64,000 nt of DNA from Acidobacteriaceae bacterium (GTDB lineage: Bacteria > Acidobacteriota > Terriglobia > Bryobacterales > Bryobacteraceae). The stretch is taken from assembly GCA_019240405.1 (NCBI GenBank), contig JAFAYL010000021.1:124001-188000 (forward strand), read 5' to 3'. The notes below the pieces were generated by a model. It was not told the origin of the DNA and made no database searches. It saw nothing but the letters and a program-made list of their open reading frames with translations. Of the stretch, positions 45,462 through 54,625 are shown one piece after another. Within the stretch, counting starts at the first letter, position 1. Each line of letters begins with the position of its first letter. Made by a program: the position numbers and the translations under genes.

Positions 45462-46727
45462 ATGATTGAGGGCAAAGCTCACGTCGCGTCACTTGACGCG
45501 GAGCACGAACTCGCTATCGAAGATCCATCCGGACTTAAATCGCCGGTTGAAGAACCAAGCGCCCGAAGACGCCTGACCCTGAATATGGGGCCGCAGCACC
45601 CGTCAACGCACGGCGTGCTCCGTGTGGTGCTTGAGCTCGACGGGGAAACGATCATAAAGGCGCGCCCCGAGATCGGATATCTGCATACCGGAATTGAGAA
45701 AGAGTGTGAAGCGAAGAGATATCAGCAGGTAGTTCCTCTCACCGATCGCGTCGACTATCTTTCGAATCTCAACAATAATCTGTGTTATTCGCTGGCCGTT
45801 GAAAGGCTGCTTGGGCTCGAGATTCCCCTGATGGCTCAGTGGATGCGTGTGATGCTCTGCGAACTGCAGCGCGTATCGAGTCATCTGGTCTGGCTAGGCA
45901 CGCATGCCATGGACGTCGGCGCGATGACGGTCTATTTCTACACGTTCCGGGAGCGTGAGGAGATCCTCAAGATCTTTGAAATGTTTTCGGGCCAGCGAAT
46001 GATGACCAGCTACATTCGCCCCGGAGGTCTGGCCTTGGAGCCGCCGCGCGGCTGGCACAAAGTGGTTTCGCGAGCCGTGGAGGGCTTGGTGCGCGGGGTC
46101 GAGGAATATCATGAGCTCCTGACAGCGAACCCGATCTGGGTGAATCGGACCAAAGGCATCGGTATGCTGCCGGTGGACGTGCTGCTCGACCTTGCCGTGA
46201 CCGGGCCGGTTCTGCGCGCGGCGGGTGTGAAAACCGATGCCAGAAAGGATCGCCCTCACTCGAGTTACGATCAATTCGATTTCGAAGTCCCGACTCGCAC
46301 CGCGAATGATGTCTATGCACGGTATGAAGTGCGCATGGAAGAGATGCGGCAGAGCGTTCGCATCATCAGGCAGGCTCTTGAGGGCATGCCAAATGGCGCG
46401 TGGCAGGCGGACGCACCGCACATTCTACTTCCCGATCGCGAAAAGATGAAGACCCAGATGGAGGCTCTCATTTATCACTTCAAAATCGTGACGGAAGGAT
46501 ATCGCGTTCCGGCGGGCTCGGTATATCAGGTAGTGGAATCGCCACGCGGGGAGTTGGGGTATTACGTGGTGAGCGACGGCACGGCGAATCCGCATCGCGT
46601 TTTCATGCGTACTCCGAGTTTTGGAAACTTGCAAGCGCTCGGAGCCATGATCGAGGGTGTTTTAGTTGCCGATGCGATTCCCATCATGGCGAGCCTGGAT
46701 TTTGTGCTGGGTGATACGGACCGTTGA
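45462..46727 (+). CDS. nuoD: NADH-quinone oxidoreductase subunit D
   Basis: 421 residues from ATG 45462 (GGAGAGGA upstream). LTLNMGPQHPSTHGVLRVVLELDGE at ~35 is the 49-kDa signature with the quinone-site His; later RPGGLA, and the C-terminal DFVLGDTDR. The hydrogenase-derived fold binds ubiquinone or menaquinone headgroup together with NuoB, whose gene is missing here. Confidence 0.97.
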   Translation: MIEGKAHVASLDAEHELAIEDPSGLKSPVEEPSARRRLTLNMGPQHPSTHGVLRVVLELDGETIIKARPEIGYLHTGIEKECEAKRYQQVVPLTDRVDYLSNLNNNLCYSLAVERLLGLEIPLMAQWMRVMLCELQRVSSHLVWLGTHAMDVGAMTVYFYTFREREEILKIFEMFSGQRMMTSYIRPGGLALEPPRGWHKVVSRAVEGLVRGVEEYHELLTANPIWVNRTKGIGMLPVDVLLDLAVTGPVLRAAGVKTDARKDRPHSSYDQFDFEVPTRTANDVYARYEVRMEEMRQSVRIIRQALEGMPNGAWQADAPHILLPDREKMKTQMEALIYHFKIVTEGYRVPAGSVYQVVESPRGELGYYVVSDGTANPHRVFMRTPSFGNLQALGAMIEGVLVADAIPIMASLDFVLGDTDR

Positions 46728-46730
46728 GTC

Positions 46731-47228
46731 ATGACATTCTCTCCGGCTCTTGAAGAGAGATTCGCGAAGTTACTGACGAGCTATCCGCCAGGACGCCAGC
46801 GCTCCGCCGTTGTGCCCATGCTTCTGTATGCCCAGGACGAGATCGGCCATGTTTCACAAGAATTGGTCGAGGAAGTGGCGTGCCGTTGTGGAGTCACGCC
46901 GCTTCAAGTTGATGAAGTGATCGGCTATTACTCCATGCTCCACCGCAAGCCACTGGGGAAATATCATGTCCAGGTGTGCACGAACATTTCTTGTCAGGTG
47001 GTCGGCGGCGAAGATCTTTATGGGCACGCCGCGCGGACATTAGGGATCGGTAACAAGCAAGTGACTCCCGATGGACTTATTTCGTTGGAAGAGGTGGAGT
47101 GCATGGGAGCATGCTCGTGGGCGCCCGCTATTCAAATCAACTACGACTTCCACCATTTTGTGACGCGGGAACGGTTTGATCAGCTCATTCAGGCGCTGCG
47201 CGACGGCACTTACCAGGAGACTGCTTAG
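46731..47228 (+). CDS. nuoE: NADH-quinone oxidoreductase subunit E
   Basis: 165 residues, thioredoxin-like [2Fe-2S] protein. The four N1a ligands are visible as VCTNISC (C-x4-C) and ECMGAC (C-x3-C). SAVVPMLLYAQDEIGHVSQE and the V-x-E-V-x-x-Y-Y-S-M-x-H helix (VDEVIGYYSMLHRKPLGKYHV) match 24-kDa subunits. Starts three bases after the nuoD stop. Confidence 0.96.
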   Translation: MTFSPALEERFAKLLTSYPPGRQRSAVVPMLLYAQDEIGHVSQELVEEVACRCGVTPLQVDEVIGYYSMLHRKPLGKYHVQVCTNISCQVVGGEDLYGHAARTLGIGNKQVTPDGLISLEEVECMGACSWAPAIQINYDFHHFVTRERFDQLIQALRDGTYQETA

Positions 47229-47237
47229 GTTTAACTG

Positions 47238-48542
47238 ATGCGCTACAACGTACCGAGCCCGCTAGAAACCAGGATTATTTCGCAGCGCTTCGATCTTCCG
47301 AACTCCGCGTCTATTGATACGTATCTTGCGAACGACGGATACGTTGCGCTTCGAAAGGCGATTGGTATGGCGCCTGAGGCGATCATTGACGAATTGAGAG
47401 CTTCTTCTCTGCGCGGGCGTGGCGGAGCGGGTTTCCCGACCGGAATGAAGTGGAGCTTTGTGCCGCGAAACACCGGGCGGCCAAGTTATATAATTTGCAA
47501 CTCTGACGAAAGCGAACCATGCACTTGCAAAGATCGTTTGCTGATGGAGAACGATCCGCAGCAATTGATCGAAGGCATGCTGATCGCCGGCTGGACCATT
47601 CAATCGAGCAAGGGTTACATTTTCATACGCGGCGAATATCGGTATCAGATCGAAATCATGGAACGGGCCATTGCGGAAGCTTACGAGCGTGGTTATCTCG
47701 GAAAAAACGTTCTGGGCACCGGATGGGATTTCGATCTATACACGCACAGCGGCGCAGGCGCATATGAATGCGGCGAAGAGACGGCGCTTCTGGAATCGCT
47801 TGAGGGCAAGCGCGGTGTGCCGCGTTTGAAACCGCCGTTTCCGGCAGTTGCCGGCGCGTTCCAATCGCCGACCATTCTGAACAACACGGAGACACTCTCT
47901 ACGGTTCCTGTAATCATTCGCATGGGAGGCGCGGATTACGCTGCGCTCGGAACGCCCAAGAATGGCGGTACTCGGTTGATGTGCGTCTCCGGGCATGTCA
48001 ATAAGCCGGGCGTTTATGAATTGCCCCTGGGTTTTCCATTGATGCGTCTAATTAATGATGTATGCGGCGGGATGAGAAACAGAAAGAAGTTGAAGGCCGT
48101 TATTCCCGGCGGTTCCTCAGCGCCGGTGCTAAAGGCTGAAGAGTGCGATATCCCGCTCGATTTCGATTCGATTGCAAAAGCGAAATCGATGGCGGGATCG
48201 GGCGGTATTCTCGTTCTGGACGAAGACACGGATATGGTCGCCGTCGCGCTCCGCACGATCAAGTTCTACGCCCACGAGAGCTGCGGTTGGTGCATTCCTT
48301 GCAGAGAGGGCACGACGTGGCTCAAGAAAGTGTTGACGCGCTTTCACGATGGCGGGGGCAGGTCGAGTGATATCGATCTGATCGCAGAGTTAGCGAACAA
48401 TATGCTGGGCCGCACGTTTTGCGCGCTCGGGGACGCGGCGGCGATGCCGACCGCAGCGTTTGTGGCGAAATTCCGCGACGAATTCGAAGCGTACCTCAAG
48501 AGGTCGTCCGCGGCGGTCGAGCCTGAGCTTGCGGTTGTCTGA
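47238..48542 (+). CDS. nuoF: NADH-quinone oxidoreductase subunit F (NADH-binding)
   Basis: 434 residues. FMN/NADH site: LRGRGGAGFPTGMKWSFVP and SGAGAYECGEETALLESLEGKRG. Cluster N3 ligands: ESCGWCIPCREGTTW (three Cys) and RTFCALGDAAAMP (fourth Cys). Oxidises NADH and passes electrons to the chain. Nine bases after nuoE. Confidence 0.97.
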   Translation: MRYNVPSPLETRIISQRFDLPNSASIDTYLANDGYVALRKAIGMAPEAIIDELRASSLRGRGGAGFPTGMKWSFVPRNTGRPSYIICNSDESEPCTCKDRLLMENDPQQLIEGMLIAGWTIQSSKGYIFIRGEYRYQIEIMERAIAEAYERGYLGKNVLGTGWDFDLYTHSGAGAYECGEETALLESLEGKRGVPRLKPPFPAVAGAFQSPTILNNTETLSTVPVIIRMGGADYAALGTPKNGGTRLMCVSGHVNKPGVYELPLGFPLMRLINDVCGGMRNRKKLKAVIPGGSSAPVLKAEECDIPLDFDSIAKAKSMAGSGGILVLDEDTDMVAVALRTIKFYAHESCGWCIPCREGTTWLKKVLTRFHDGGGRSSDIDLIAELANNMLGRTFCALGDAAAMPTAAFVAKFRDEFEAYLKRSSAAVEPELAVV

Positions 48543-48562
48543 ATGCGATTGTAGGTGAGCTT

Positions 48563-50743
48563 ATGGCTGCCCCGGTCAATCTCACAATCGATGGCCAAAA
48601 GTTACAAGCAAGTCCGGGAACGCTGCTGATTAATGCAGCGAAGCAGGCCGGGATTTCGATTCCTGCGTTTTGCTATTACGACGGGTTAGCTCTTCAGGCG
48701 GCCTGCCGCATGTGCCTGGTGGAAGTGGAAAAGACTCCCAAGCTGCAAGTTGCATGCACACTGCCTGTGGCGGAAGGCATGGTGGTGCGCACGGATTCCC
48801 CGCAGGTGCGCCAAGCACGCAAAGGCATGCTCGAGTTCCTGCTGACCAATCACCCGCTCGATTGTCCGGTGTGCGACAAAGGCGGAGAATGCGAACTGCA
48901 GGATATGGTCTTTCGCTATGGCGCAGGCCAAAGTCGGTTTATCGAACCCAAAGTCCATGTGGACGAAAAGCAGTGGTCGCCTATCGTGTACTACGATGCG
49001 CCTCGATGTATTCTCTGTTACCGCTGCGTTCGGATCTGCGGAGAAGGACTCGGAGTGAGCGCGCTGGGAATCGGCAACCGTGGCGTTGTTGCTGAAATCG
49101 TTCCGAATAGAGGCGATCATTTAGAGTGCGACGAGTGCGGAGCCTGCATCGATATCTGCCCCGTCGGCGCGCTTACTAGCGGCACCTATCGTTACAAGGC
49201 GCGCCCGTGGGAAATGGATCATGTCGGAACCATTTGCACGCATTGCTCTAACGGATGCAAGACCACGCTGGGCATTCGCAACGGACAGATTCTCAGGGCT
49301 AACAGTCGCGATCACTCCGGAATTAACGGGGAGTTCTTGTGCGTAAAAGGACGGTATGCGTTCGATTTCAACGAGCATCCCGGGCGCCTCACGTCACCTC
49401 TCGTTCGTTCGGATGGTGAGTTTAAGCCGGTTTCATGGGCCCAAGCATTAGCCGCGGTGGCGCAACGGTTCACGGAGCTGAGAGTGAAACGCGGCAATTT
49501 TGCTGTGATTGGCTCGAATCACACCACCAATGAAGAGAATTTCCTACTTCAGAAGTTTGCGCGCGAGGTGTTGCGCACTTCGAACATCGATCACCACCGG
49601 ACTGGCGATGTAGCCGGTTTGATTCACGCGCTCGATGGAAGGACGAATGTTCTGGCGAGCACCGACGATCTATACAACACGAAGGCTGCGCTCGTCATCT
49701 CTAGCGACCTTGCGCAAGAGCAGCCGCTGCTAGCGTTTCAACTCCGCGCGAATTGGCGACACCACAAGGCGCATGTGTATGCCGTCACGCCGGGTCCGGT
49801 TCGCGAAGATAACTACGCCACAACCGCTCGCGCCGAACCTGGCAATGAATTCGATGTTTTTGAATCAATGCGAGAACGCCTGGCAAAAGAGCCTGAGCTC
49901 GTCATCCTCTTCGGGGATGCGATCAAAGGCGGCCGGATTGCGCGACTTGTTAGTTTCGGCGATTCGCTCGGCATTCCGGTCAAGTACGTGTGTTTGGTCG
50001 ATTATTCGAATTCGCGCGGCGCTTCAGATATGGGCCTGCTTCCGCATTTGTTGCCGGGATATCGGAGCGTCAGCGATAGCGGGCTCGAGCCGGGGCTGAA
50101 TTATGATCAGATCCTTGCCGCCGCAGATCTTGATGCACTGTGGATCGTGGGTGCGAATCCGCTGGCGCGCCAGTCGCTCGCGAGTCCGAACGCGTTTCTC
50201 GTGGTTCAGGATCTTTTCCTGACGGAAACGGCACGACAGGCAAGTGTCGTTTTGCCCGCTGCTTCTGCCTACGAGAAGAACGGAACGTTTACGAACGTTT
50301 GTGGAGACGTGCAGAAGCTTAGCCGGGCCGCCAAAACGATGGGCACGAAGTCCGACTTGGAGATCATTGCGCTGCTCGCGAAAGAGATGCGCCAGGATTT
50401 CGGGGCGGCTAAGCCCGAGGTGGTTTTTGATGAGATTCGCAGGTCGGTTCGCGGTTACGATGTTCCGCTCACGGTAATCGAAACGGGAGGGGCCGCGAAA
50501 ACTGTCCTATTGGATGGCCGGCCACAAGTGGCGAGCCGAAACGGCCATTTCCGCGTGGATACGGACGCCAATCTGATTCGCTCCGCGCGGAACACGCTTT
50601 TTACTTCCGGCACGCTGGGGCGATTCTCACAAATGCTCAGCTCTGTCATCGAGGCGCCGGGAGCGTTGTACCGCGATCCGCGCAAACAACCTGAGGTGCG
50701 TGAGGGCAGCGTGCAGGTGGAAACGGTGAAACAAGGCCAATGA
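48563..50743 (+). CDS. nuoG: NADH-quinone oxidoreductase subunit G
   Basis: 726 residues. N-terminal [2Fe-2S] ferredoxin domain (FCYYDGLALQAACRMCLVEVE), His-Cys cluster N5 region (HPLDCPVCDKGGECELQD), cluster N4 (CILCYRCVRICGE, CDECGACIDICPVGAL) and a molybdopterin-oxidoreductase-like half beginning ICTHCSNGCKTT...FLCVKGRYAFDF, which keeps the Cys set for the extra cluster N7. The C-terminal half is catalytically vestigial in known complexes. Overlaps nuoH by four bases (ATGA). Confidence 0.96.
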   Translation: MAAPVNLTIDGQKLQASPGTLLINAAKQAGISIPAFCYYDGLALQAACRMCLVEVEKTPKLQVACTLPVAEGMVVRTDSPQVRQARKGMLEFLLTNHPLDCPVCDKGGECELQDMVFRYGAGQSRFIEPKVHVDEKQWSPIVYYDAPRCILCYRCVRICGEGLGVSALGIGNRGVVAEIVPNRGDHLECDECGACIDICPVGALTSGTYRYKARPWEMDHVGTICTHCSNGCKTTLGIRNGQILRANSRDHSGINGEFLCVKGRYAFDFNEHPGRLTSPLVRSDGEFKPVSWAQALAAVAQRFTELRVKRGNFAVIGSNHTTNEENFLLQKFAREVLRTSNIDHHRTGDVAGLIHALDGRTNVLASTDDLYNTKAALVISSDLAQEQPLLAFQLRANWRHHKAHVYAVTPGPVREDNYATTARAEPGNEFDVFESMRERLAKEPELVILFGDAIKGGRIARLVSFGDSLGIPVKYVCLVDYSNSRGASDMGLLPHLLPGYRSVSDSGLEPGLNYDQILAAADLDALWIVGANPLARQSLASPNAFLVVQDLFLTETARQASVVLPAASAYEKNGTFTNVCGDVQKLSRAAKTMGTKSDLEIIALLAKEMRQDFGAAKPEVVFDEIRRSVRGYDVPLTVIETGGAAKTVLLDGRPQVASRNGHFRVDTDANLIRSARNTLFTSGTLGRFSQMLSSVIEAPGALYRDPRKQPEVREGSVQVETVKQGQ

Positions 50744-51924
50744 ATTTTTTCGTCGTTAGCCTTATCAAGATCGTGATTGTCTTTGGCGTTCTGATGACGA
50801 CGCTAGCCTACCTGCAGTGGATCGAGCGAAAGGTGCTGGCGCATATTCAAGTGCGGACCGGTCCGCTGCGTGTGGGTCCGCACGGGTTGATGCAACCTCT
50901 CGCGGATGTATTCAAACTTTTAACCAAAGAGGACCTGTTTCCACCCCAAGTCAACCGGCTCGTTTATCTACTTGCTCCATTTCTCGCCGTGTGTCTCGCG
51001 CTGATCTCGATTTCAATTATTCCGTTCGGCCCAGAAATCAATATTTTCGGTGTACGGACTTACATGCAGATCAGCGATCTGAACGTTGGCGTTCTATTTG
51101 CGCTGGCTGTTTCTGCCTTGAGCGTTTACGCAGTTGCATTGGCCGGATGGTCTTCGAACAATAAGTACTCTCTAATCGGAGGCCTGCGTGGCAGCGCTCA
51201 ACTGATCAGTTACGAGCTGCCGCTCACTCTTGCGGTCGCCGCCCCCTTGCTGCTCGCAAATCATTTGAGCTTCCGAGCCATATCCAATTCGCAGTCCGGC
51301 TATTATCTGGGCTTTATTCCGCGTTGGAATATTTTTCAAATGCCCTTTCCGCAGATCTTCGGCTTCATCATTTTTATGATTGCCGCGTTCGCAGAAACGA
51401 ACCGGCTGCCGTTTGATCTTCCAGAAGCAGAAAACGAATTAGTAGCCGGGTTTCACACCGAATACAGCAGCATGAAATTCGCGTGTTTCTTCATGTCGGA
51501 GTACGCGAACATGATCACGATTAGTTGTATCGCGACACTGTTGTTCCTCGGCGGCTGGCACCCGTTGTTTCCCGCGCCGTATTCCAATTACATCCCTTCG
51601 ATTCTTCTTGTACTCGCTGCGATTTTGCTTTTCTATCGTGCGGTTCTCCCGGCTCGAGTCCGAGATCGGCGAACCTTCCCAGTATTTGGGATCGCCGCTT
51701 TGATTCTTGCAGTCGTATTTGCAATTCCGATTCTTCAGATCGTCCTAATCCCGGTCTTTTGGTTCGCCAGCAAGGTAGGGATTTTTCTCTTCACTTACAT
51801 ATGGGTACGCGGCACGCTGCCTCGATTCCGCTACGACCAGCTAATGCATTTCGCGTGGACCTTTCTATTCCCGTTCGCGCTGCTCAACCTACTCTTAACC
51901 GCATTGTTCGTGGCCCTATTTTGA
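50740..51924 (+). CDS. nuoH: NADH-quinone oxidoreductase subunit H
   Basis: 394 residues, eight or more helices. MTTLAYLQWIERKVLAHIQVRTGPLRVGPHGLMQPLADVFKLLTKED is the ND1 signature (ERK, GPxRVGPxGLxQPxAD), and AFAETNRLPFDLPEAENELVAGFHTEYSSMKFA lines the quinone chamber. Longer than E. coli NuoH (~325) because of a C-terminal hydrophobic extension (~residues 280-345). nuoJ follows after 18 bases, where nuoI would normally sit. Confidence 0.96.
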   Translation: MNFFVVSLIKIVIVFGVLMTTLAYLQWIERKVLAHIQVRTGPLRVGPHGLMQPLADVFKLLTKEDLFPPQVNRLVYLLAPFLAVCLALISISIIPFGPEINIFGVRTYMQISDLNVGVLFALAVSALSVYAVALAGWSSNNKYSLIGGLRGSAQLISYELPLTLAVAAPLLLANHLSFRAISNSQSGYYLGFIPRWNIFQMPFPQIFGFIIFMIAAFAETNRLPFDLPEAENELVAGFHTEYSSMKFACFFMSEYANMITISCIATLLFLGGWHPLFPAPYSNYIPSILLVLAAILLFYRAVLPARVRDRRTFPVFGIAALILAVVFAIPILQIVLIPVFWFASKVGIFLFTYIWVRGTLPRFRYDQLMHFAWTFLFPFALLNLLLTALFVALF

Positions 51925-51942
51925 AGCCGCGAGGGTGATTAT

Positions 51943-52446
51943 ATGGACACGGTACTCTTCATTGTGTTTGCCGTGATTGCAGTCGTGTGTGCCTTCAATG
52001 TAGTCCTGCAGAAACACCCCATCGCGAGCGCGCTCTCTCTCATCGGCGTCATGGGTTCACTCGCGGTGCTCTACTTGTTGCTTGGCGCGGAGTTCATTGC
52101 GATGACACAAATCATTGTTTACAGCGGCGCTGTAATGGTGCTCTTCGTACTCGTTATTATGCTGCTGAACGCCGGAGCCGAAAAGCCAAGCGGGAAGTCA
52201 TGGTTTGCGCAGATTGCTGGATTACCCCTGCTGTTGGGCTTCGTCGGACTAATGGGATTCTTGATTCGCGGCAGCGTCGTGCCCTGGACCGGAGCGGTTC
52301 GATTCGGTAGTTGGGCGGGAGGCACAGCGCAAAACATCGGGCGCCTTCTTTTTACCCAATACCTGCTGCCGTTCGAAGTCGTTTCCATTTTGATCTTGAT
52401 CGCGATTCTCGGAGCAGTCGTGCTGGGACAAAGGGAGCTCGACTAG
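51943..52446 (+). CDS. nuoJ: NADH-quinone oxidoreductase subunit J
   Basis: 167 residues, five helices. VVLQKHPIASALSLIGVMGSLAVLYLLLGAEFIAMTQIIVYSGAVMVLFVLVIMLLNAG is the ND6 signature (L-GAEF-A-xQIIVYxGAVMVLFLFVIM). C-terminal IAILGAVVLGQRE. Two bases separate it from nuoK. Confidence 0.95.
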   Translation: MDTVLFIVFAVIAVVCAFNVVLQKHPIASALSLIGVMGSLAVLYLLLGAEFIAMTQIIVYSGAVMVLFVLVIMLLNAGAEKPSGKSWFAQIAGLPLLLGFVGLMGFLIRGSVVPWTGAVRFGSWAGGTAQNIGRLLFTQYLLPFEVVSILILIAILGAVVLGQRELD

Positions 52447-52447
52447 C

Positions 52448-52765
52448 ATGCCTCAGATTCCCGCGGTGCCGTTATCGTGGTACCTGTTGCTTAGCGCCGT
52501 GCTGTTCGCGCTCGGCGTAGCGGGCTTTCTCTATCGCAAGAGCATCATCACTGTATTCATTTCGATTGAGCTGATGCTGAATGCAGTGAATTTGAGCTTT
52601 GTGGCATTCTCATATCACCTGCATCGGATCGACGGTCACATATTCTCTTTCTTTGTCATGGTAGTTGCGGCAGCAGAGGCGGCCGTCGGCTTCGCTATTA
52701 TCCTTACGATCTTCAAGAATCGCCGCACTCTGCAGATCGACGAGATCGATTCAATGAAGCTCTAG
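52448..52765 (+). CDS. nuoK: NADH-quinone oxidoreductase subunit K
   Basis: 105 residues, three helices: YLLLSAVLFALGVAGFLYRKSIITVFISIELMLNAVNLSFVAFS (buried Glu in SIELMLNAVNL) and VVAAAEAAVGFAIILTIFKNRRTLQIDEID (second buried Glu). These Glu form the proton-translocation axis of ND4L. Confidence 0.96.
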   Translation: MPQIPAVPLSWYLLLSAVLFALGVAGFLYRKSIITVFISIELMLNAVNLSFVAFSYHLHRIDGHIFSFFVMVVAAAEAAVGFAIILTIFKNRRTLQIDEIDSMKL

Positions 52766-52774
52766 CGAACCGTT

Positions 52775-54625
52775 ATGAATCTCTGGCTGATTCCTTTCTT
52801 CCCGCTACTCGGCTTTCTACTGAACGGTTTGTTCGGCAAACGGTTACCGCGAGCGGCCATCAACGCGATCGGCGTCGGTTCGGTCGCGCTGTCGTTTGTT
52901 TACGTTGTGTTCGTGCTTTCGAAGCTGTACCCGCTCCATCCGGCCTATTCCGAGCATTACTTCACGTGGATCCAGAGCGGGTTTCTCCATATCGGTTTCG
53001 ACTTGTTCGTGGATCGTCTGACAGCAGTCATGCTCCTGGTCGTGACTGGCATCGGCTTGCTCATCCATATATATGCGGTCGGCTACATGGCGCACGAGGG
53101 CGGGTATTACCGGTTTTTCAGCTACTTCAATCTCTTCGTGTTCTTCATGCTGATTCTCGTGCTCGCCTCGAACCTGCTGGTGATGTTTGTCGGGTGGGAA
53201 GGAGTGGGGCTGTGCAGTTATCTGCTAATCGGGTTTTACTTCCTTGAGGGCTTCGCCGGGAATGCCGCGAATAAGGCTTTCATTGTAAATCGGATCGGCG
53301 ATTTCGGATTTTCGCTCGGCATTTTCCTGACCGTTCTGGTGTTTAAAACGCTCGATTTCGGCAAGCTCGCGACGGCTGTTTCGGGGATGCCTGTCGAGGC
53401 CAGTGCAGGCGCGTTAACAGCGATCACTCTGCTGCTATTCGTGGGTGCCATCGGTAAATCAGCTCAGTTTCCTCTTTACGTCTGGCTTCCCGACGCAATG
53501 GCGGGCCCGACCCCCGTATCCGCTCTGATACACGCGGCCACGATGGTCACAGCCGGCGTCTACATGGTCACGCGCGTGTCGTTCTTGTACAATCATGCTC
53601 CGCTTGCGATGAGCATCGTGGCGTTCATCGGATTGTTTACAGCCGTGCTTGCAGCCACGATTGGCATCACCCAAAACGACATCAAGCGTGTCTTTGCGTA
53701 TTCGACTGTTTCGCAGCTAGGCTACATGTTCCTCGGCTTGGGCGTGGGCGCATATTCCGCGGGCATCTTCCACCTGATGACGCATGCGTTTTTCAAAGCG
53801 CTGCTGTTTCTCGGTGCGGGCAGCGTGATTCATGGCTTAAGCGGAGAGCAGGATTTGCGTCACATGGGCGGCTTATGGAAGCGAATGCCCGTGACCTTCA
53901 TCACTCTTGGCGTTGCGAGTTTAGCAATTTCCGGCTTTCCTGGGTTCTCAGGCTTTTTCAGCAAAGACGCGATACTCTCGGCCGCTTATGCGCACACGCC
54001 ATGGATGTTTTGGGTCGGCTCGATCACTGCCGGCATGACGGCGTTTTATGTATTTCGCGCGTATTTTCTGGCGTTTTTCGGCTCCTATCGCGGGCACCAT
54101 CACGCTCATGAATCTCCCCCCGTGATGACGATTCCACTGATTGTTTTGGCAGCGTTTTCGCTGCTCGGCGGATTGATCAACGTTCCACATTGGCTCTCTC
54201 CAGCTTTCCCGCTTGCTGAGCATGAGAACGTGACCGCGATGGCGATTTCCGTGACCTGCGGAATTCTAGGTATCGCTTTGGCGGCCTATCTATATGTCAT
54301 TCGACCTGCGCTTGCGGAGTCACTGAAAACGTCTGCCGGCTCACTGTACACGCTGGTCGCGAATAAATACTATGTCGACGAGCTTTATTCCGGATTGATC
54401 GTCAGGCCGCTCGAGACCATCTCTCGGTCGGTTCTGTGGAGAGGGGTCGACGAAGCTCTCATTGACAACTCGTTTGTCGATGGCTTGTTTGGCCGGACCA
54501 TTCGAAACTGGGGCGCCCTGCTCCGCCACTTGCAATCGGGAAGTGTTCGAAACTACGCGACTTGGGTCTTGGCAGGAGCGCTGCTGATGATTTTCATTTT
54601 CAGTTTCAGCGGAGGTGGCCGTTGA
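52775..54625 (+). CDS. nuoL: NADH-quinone oxidoreductase subunit L
   Basis: 616 residues, antiporter-like ND5 with a long C-terminal lateral helix. Key stretches: GWEGVGLCSYLLIGFYF (helix 5 Glu), GKSAQFPLYVWLPDAMAGPTPVSALIHAATMVTAGVYMVTR (helix 7 Lys and the conserved His), NDIKRVFAYSTVSQLGYMFLGLG and FFKALLFLGAGSVIHGL. Ends with the stop TGA that overlaps the TTG of nuoM. Confidence 0.96.
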   Translation: MNLWLIPFFPLLGFLLNGLFGKRLPRAAINAIGVGSVALSFVYVVFVLSKLYPLHPAYSEHYFTWIQSGFLHIGFDLFVDRLTAVMLLVVTGIGLLIHIYAVGYMAHEGGYYRFFSYFNLFVFFMLILVLASNLLVMFVGWEGVGLCSYLLIGFYFLEGFAGNAANKAFIVNRIGDFGFSLGIFLTVLVFKTLDFGKLATAVSGMPVEASAGALTAITLLLFVGAIGKSAQFPLYVWLPDAMAGPTPVSALIHAATMVTAGVYMVTRVSFLYNHAPLAMSIVAFIGLFTAVLAATIGITQNDIKRVFAYSTVSQLGYMFLGLGVGAYSAGIFHLMTHAFFKALLFLGAGSVIHGLSGEQDLRHMGGLWKRMPVTFITLGVASLAISGFPGFSGFFSKDAILSAAYAHTPWMFWVGSITAGMTAFYVFRAYFLAFFGSYRGHHHAHESPPVMTIPLIVLAAFSLLGGLINVPHWLSPAFPLAEHENVTAMAISVTCGILGIALAAYLYVIRPALAESLKTSAGSLYTLVANKYYVDELYSGLIVRPLETISRSVLWRGVDEALIDNSFVDGLFGRTIRNWGALLRHLQSGSVRNYATWVLAGALLMIFIFSFSGGGR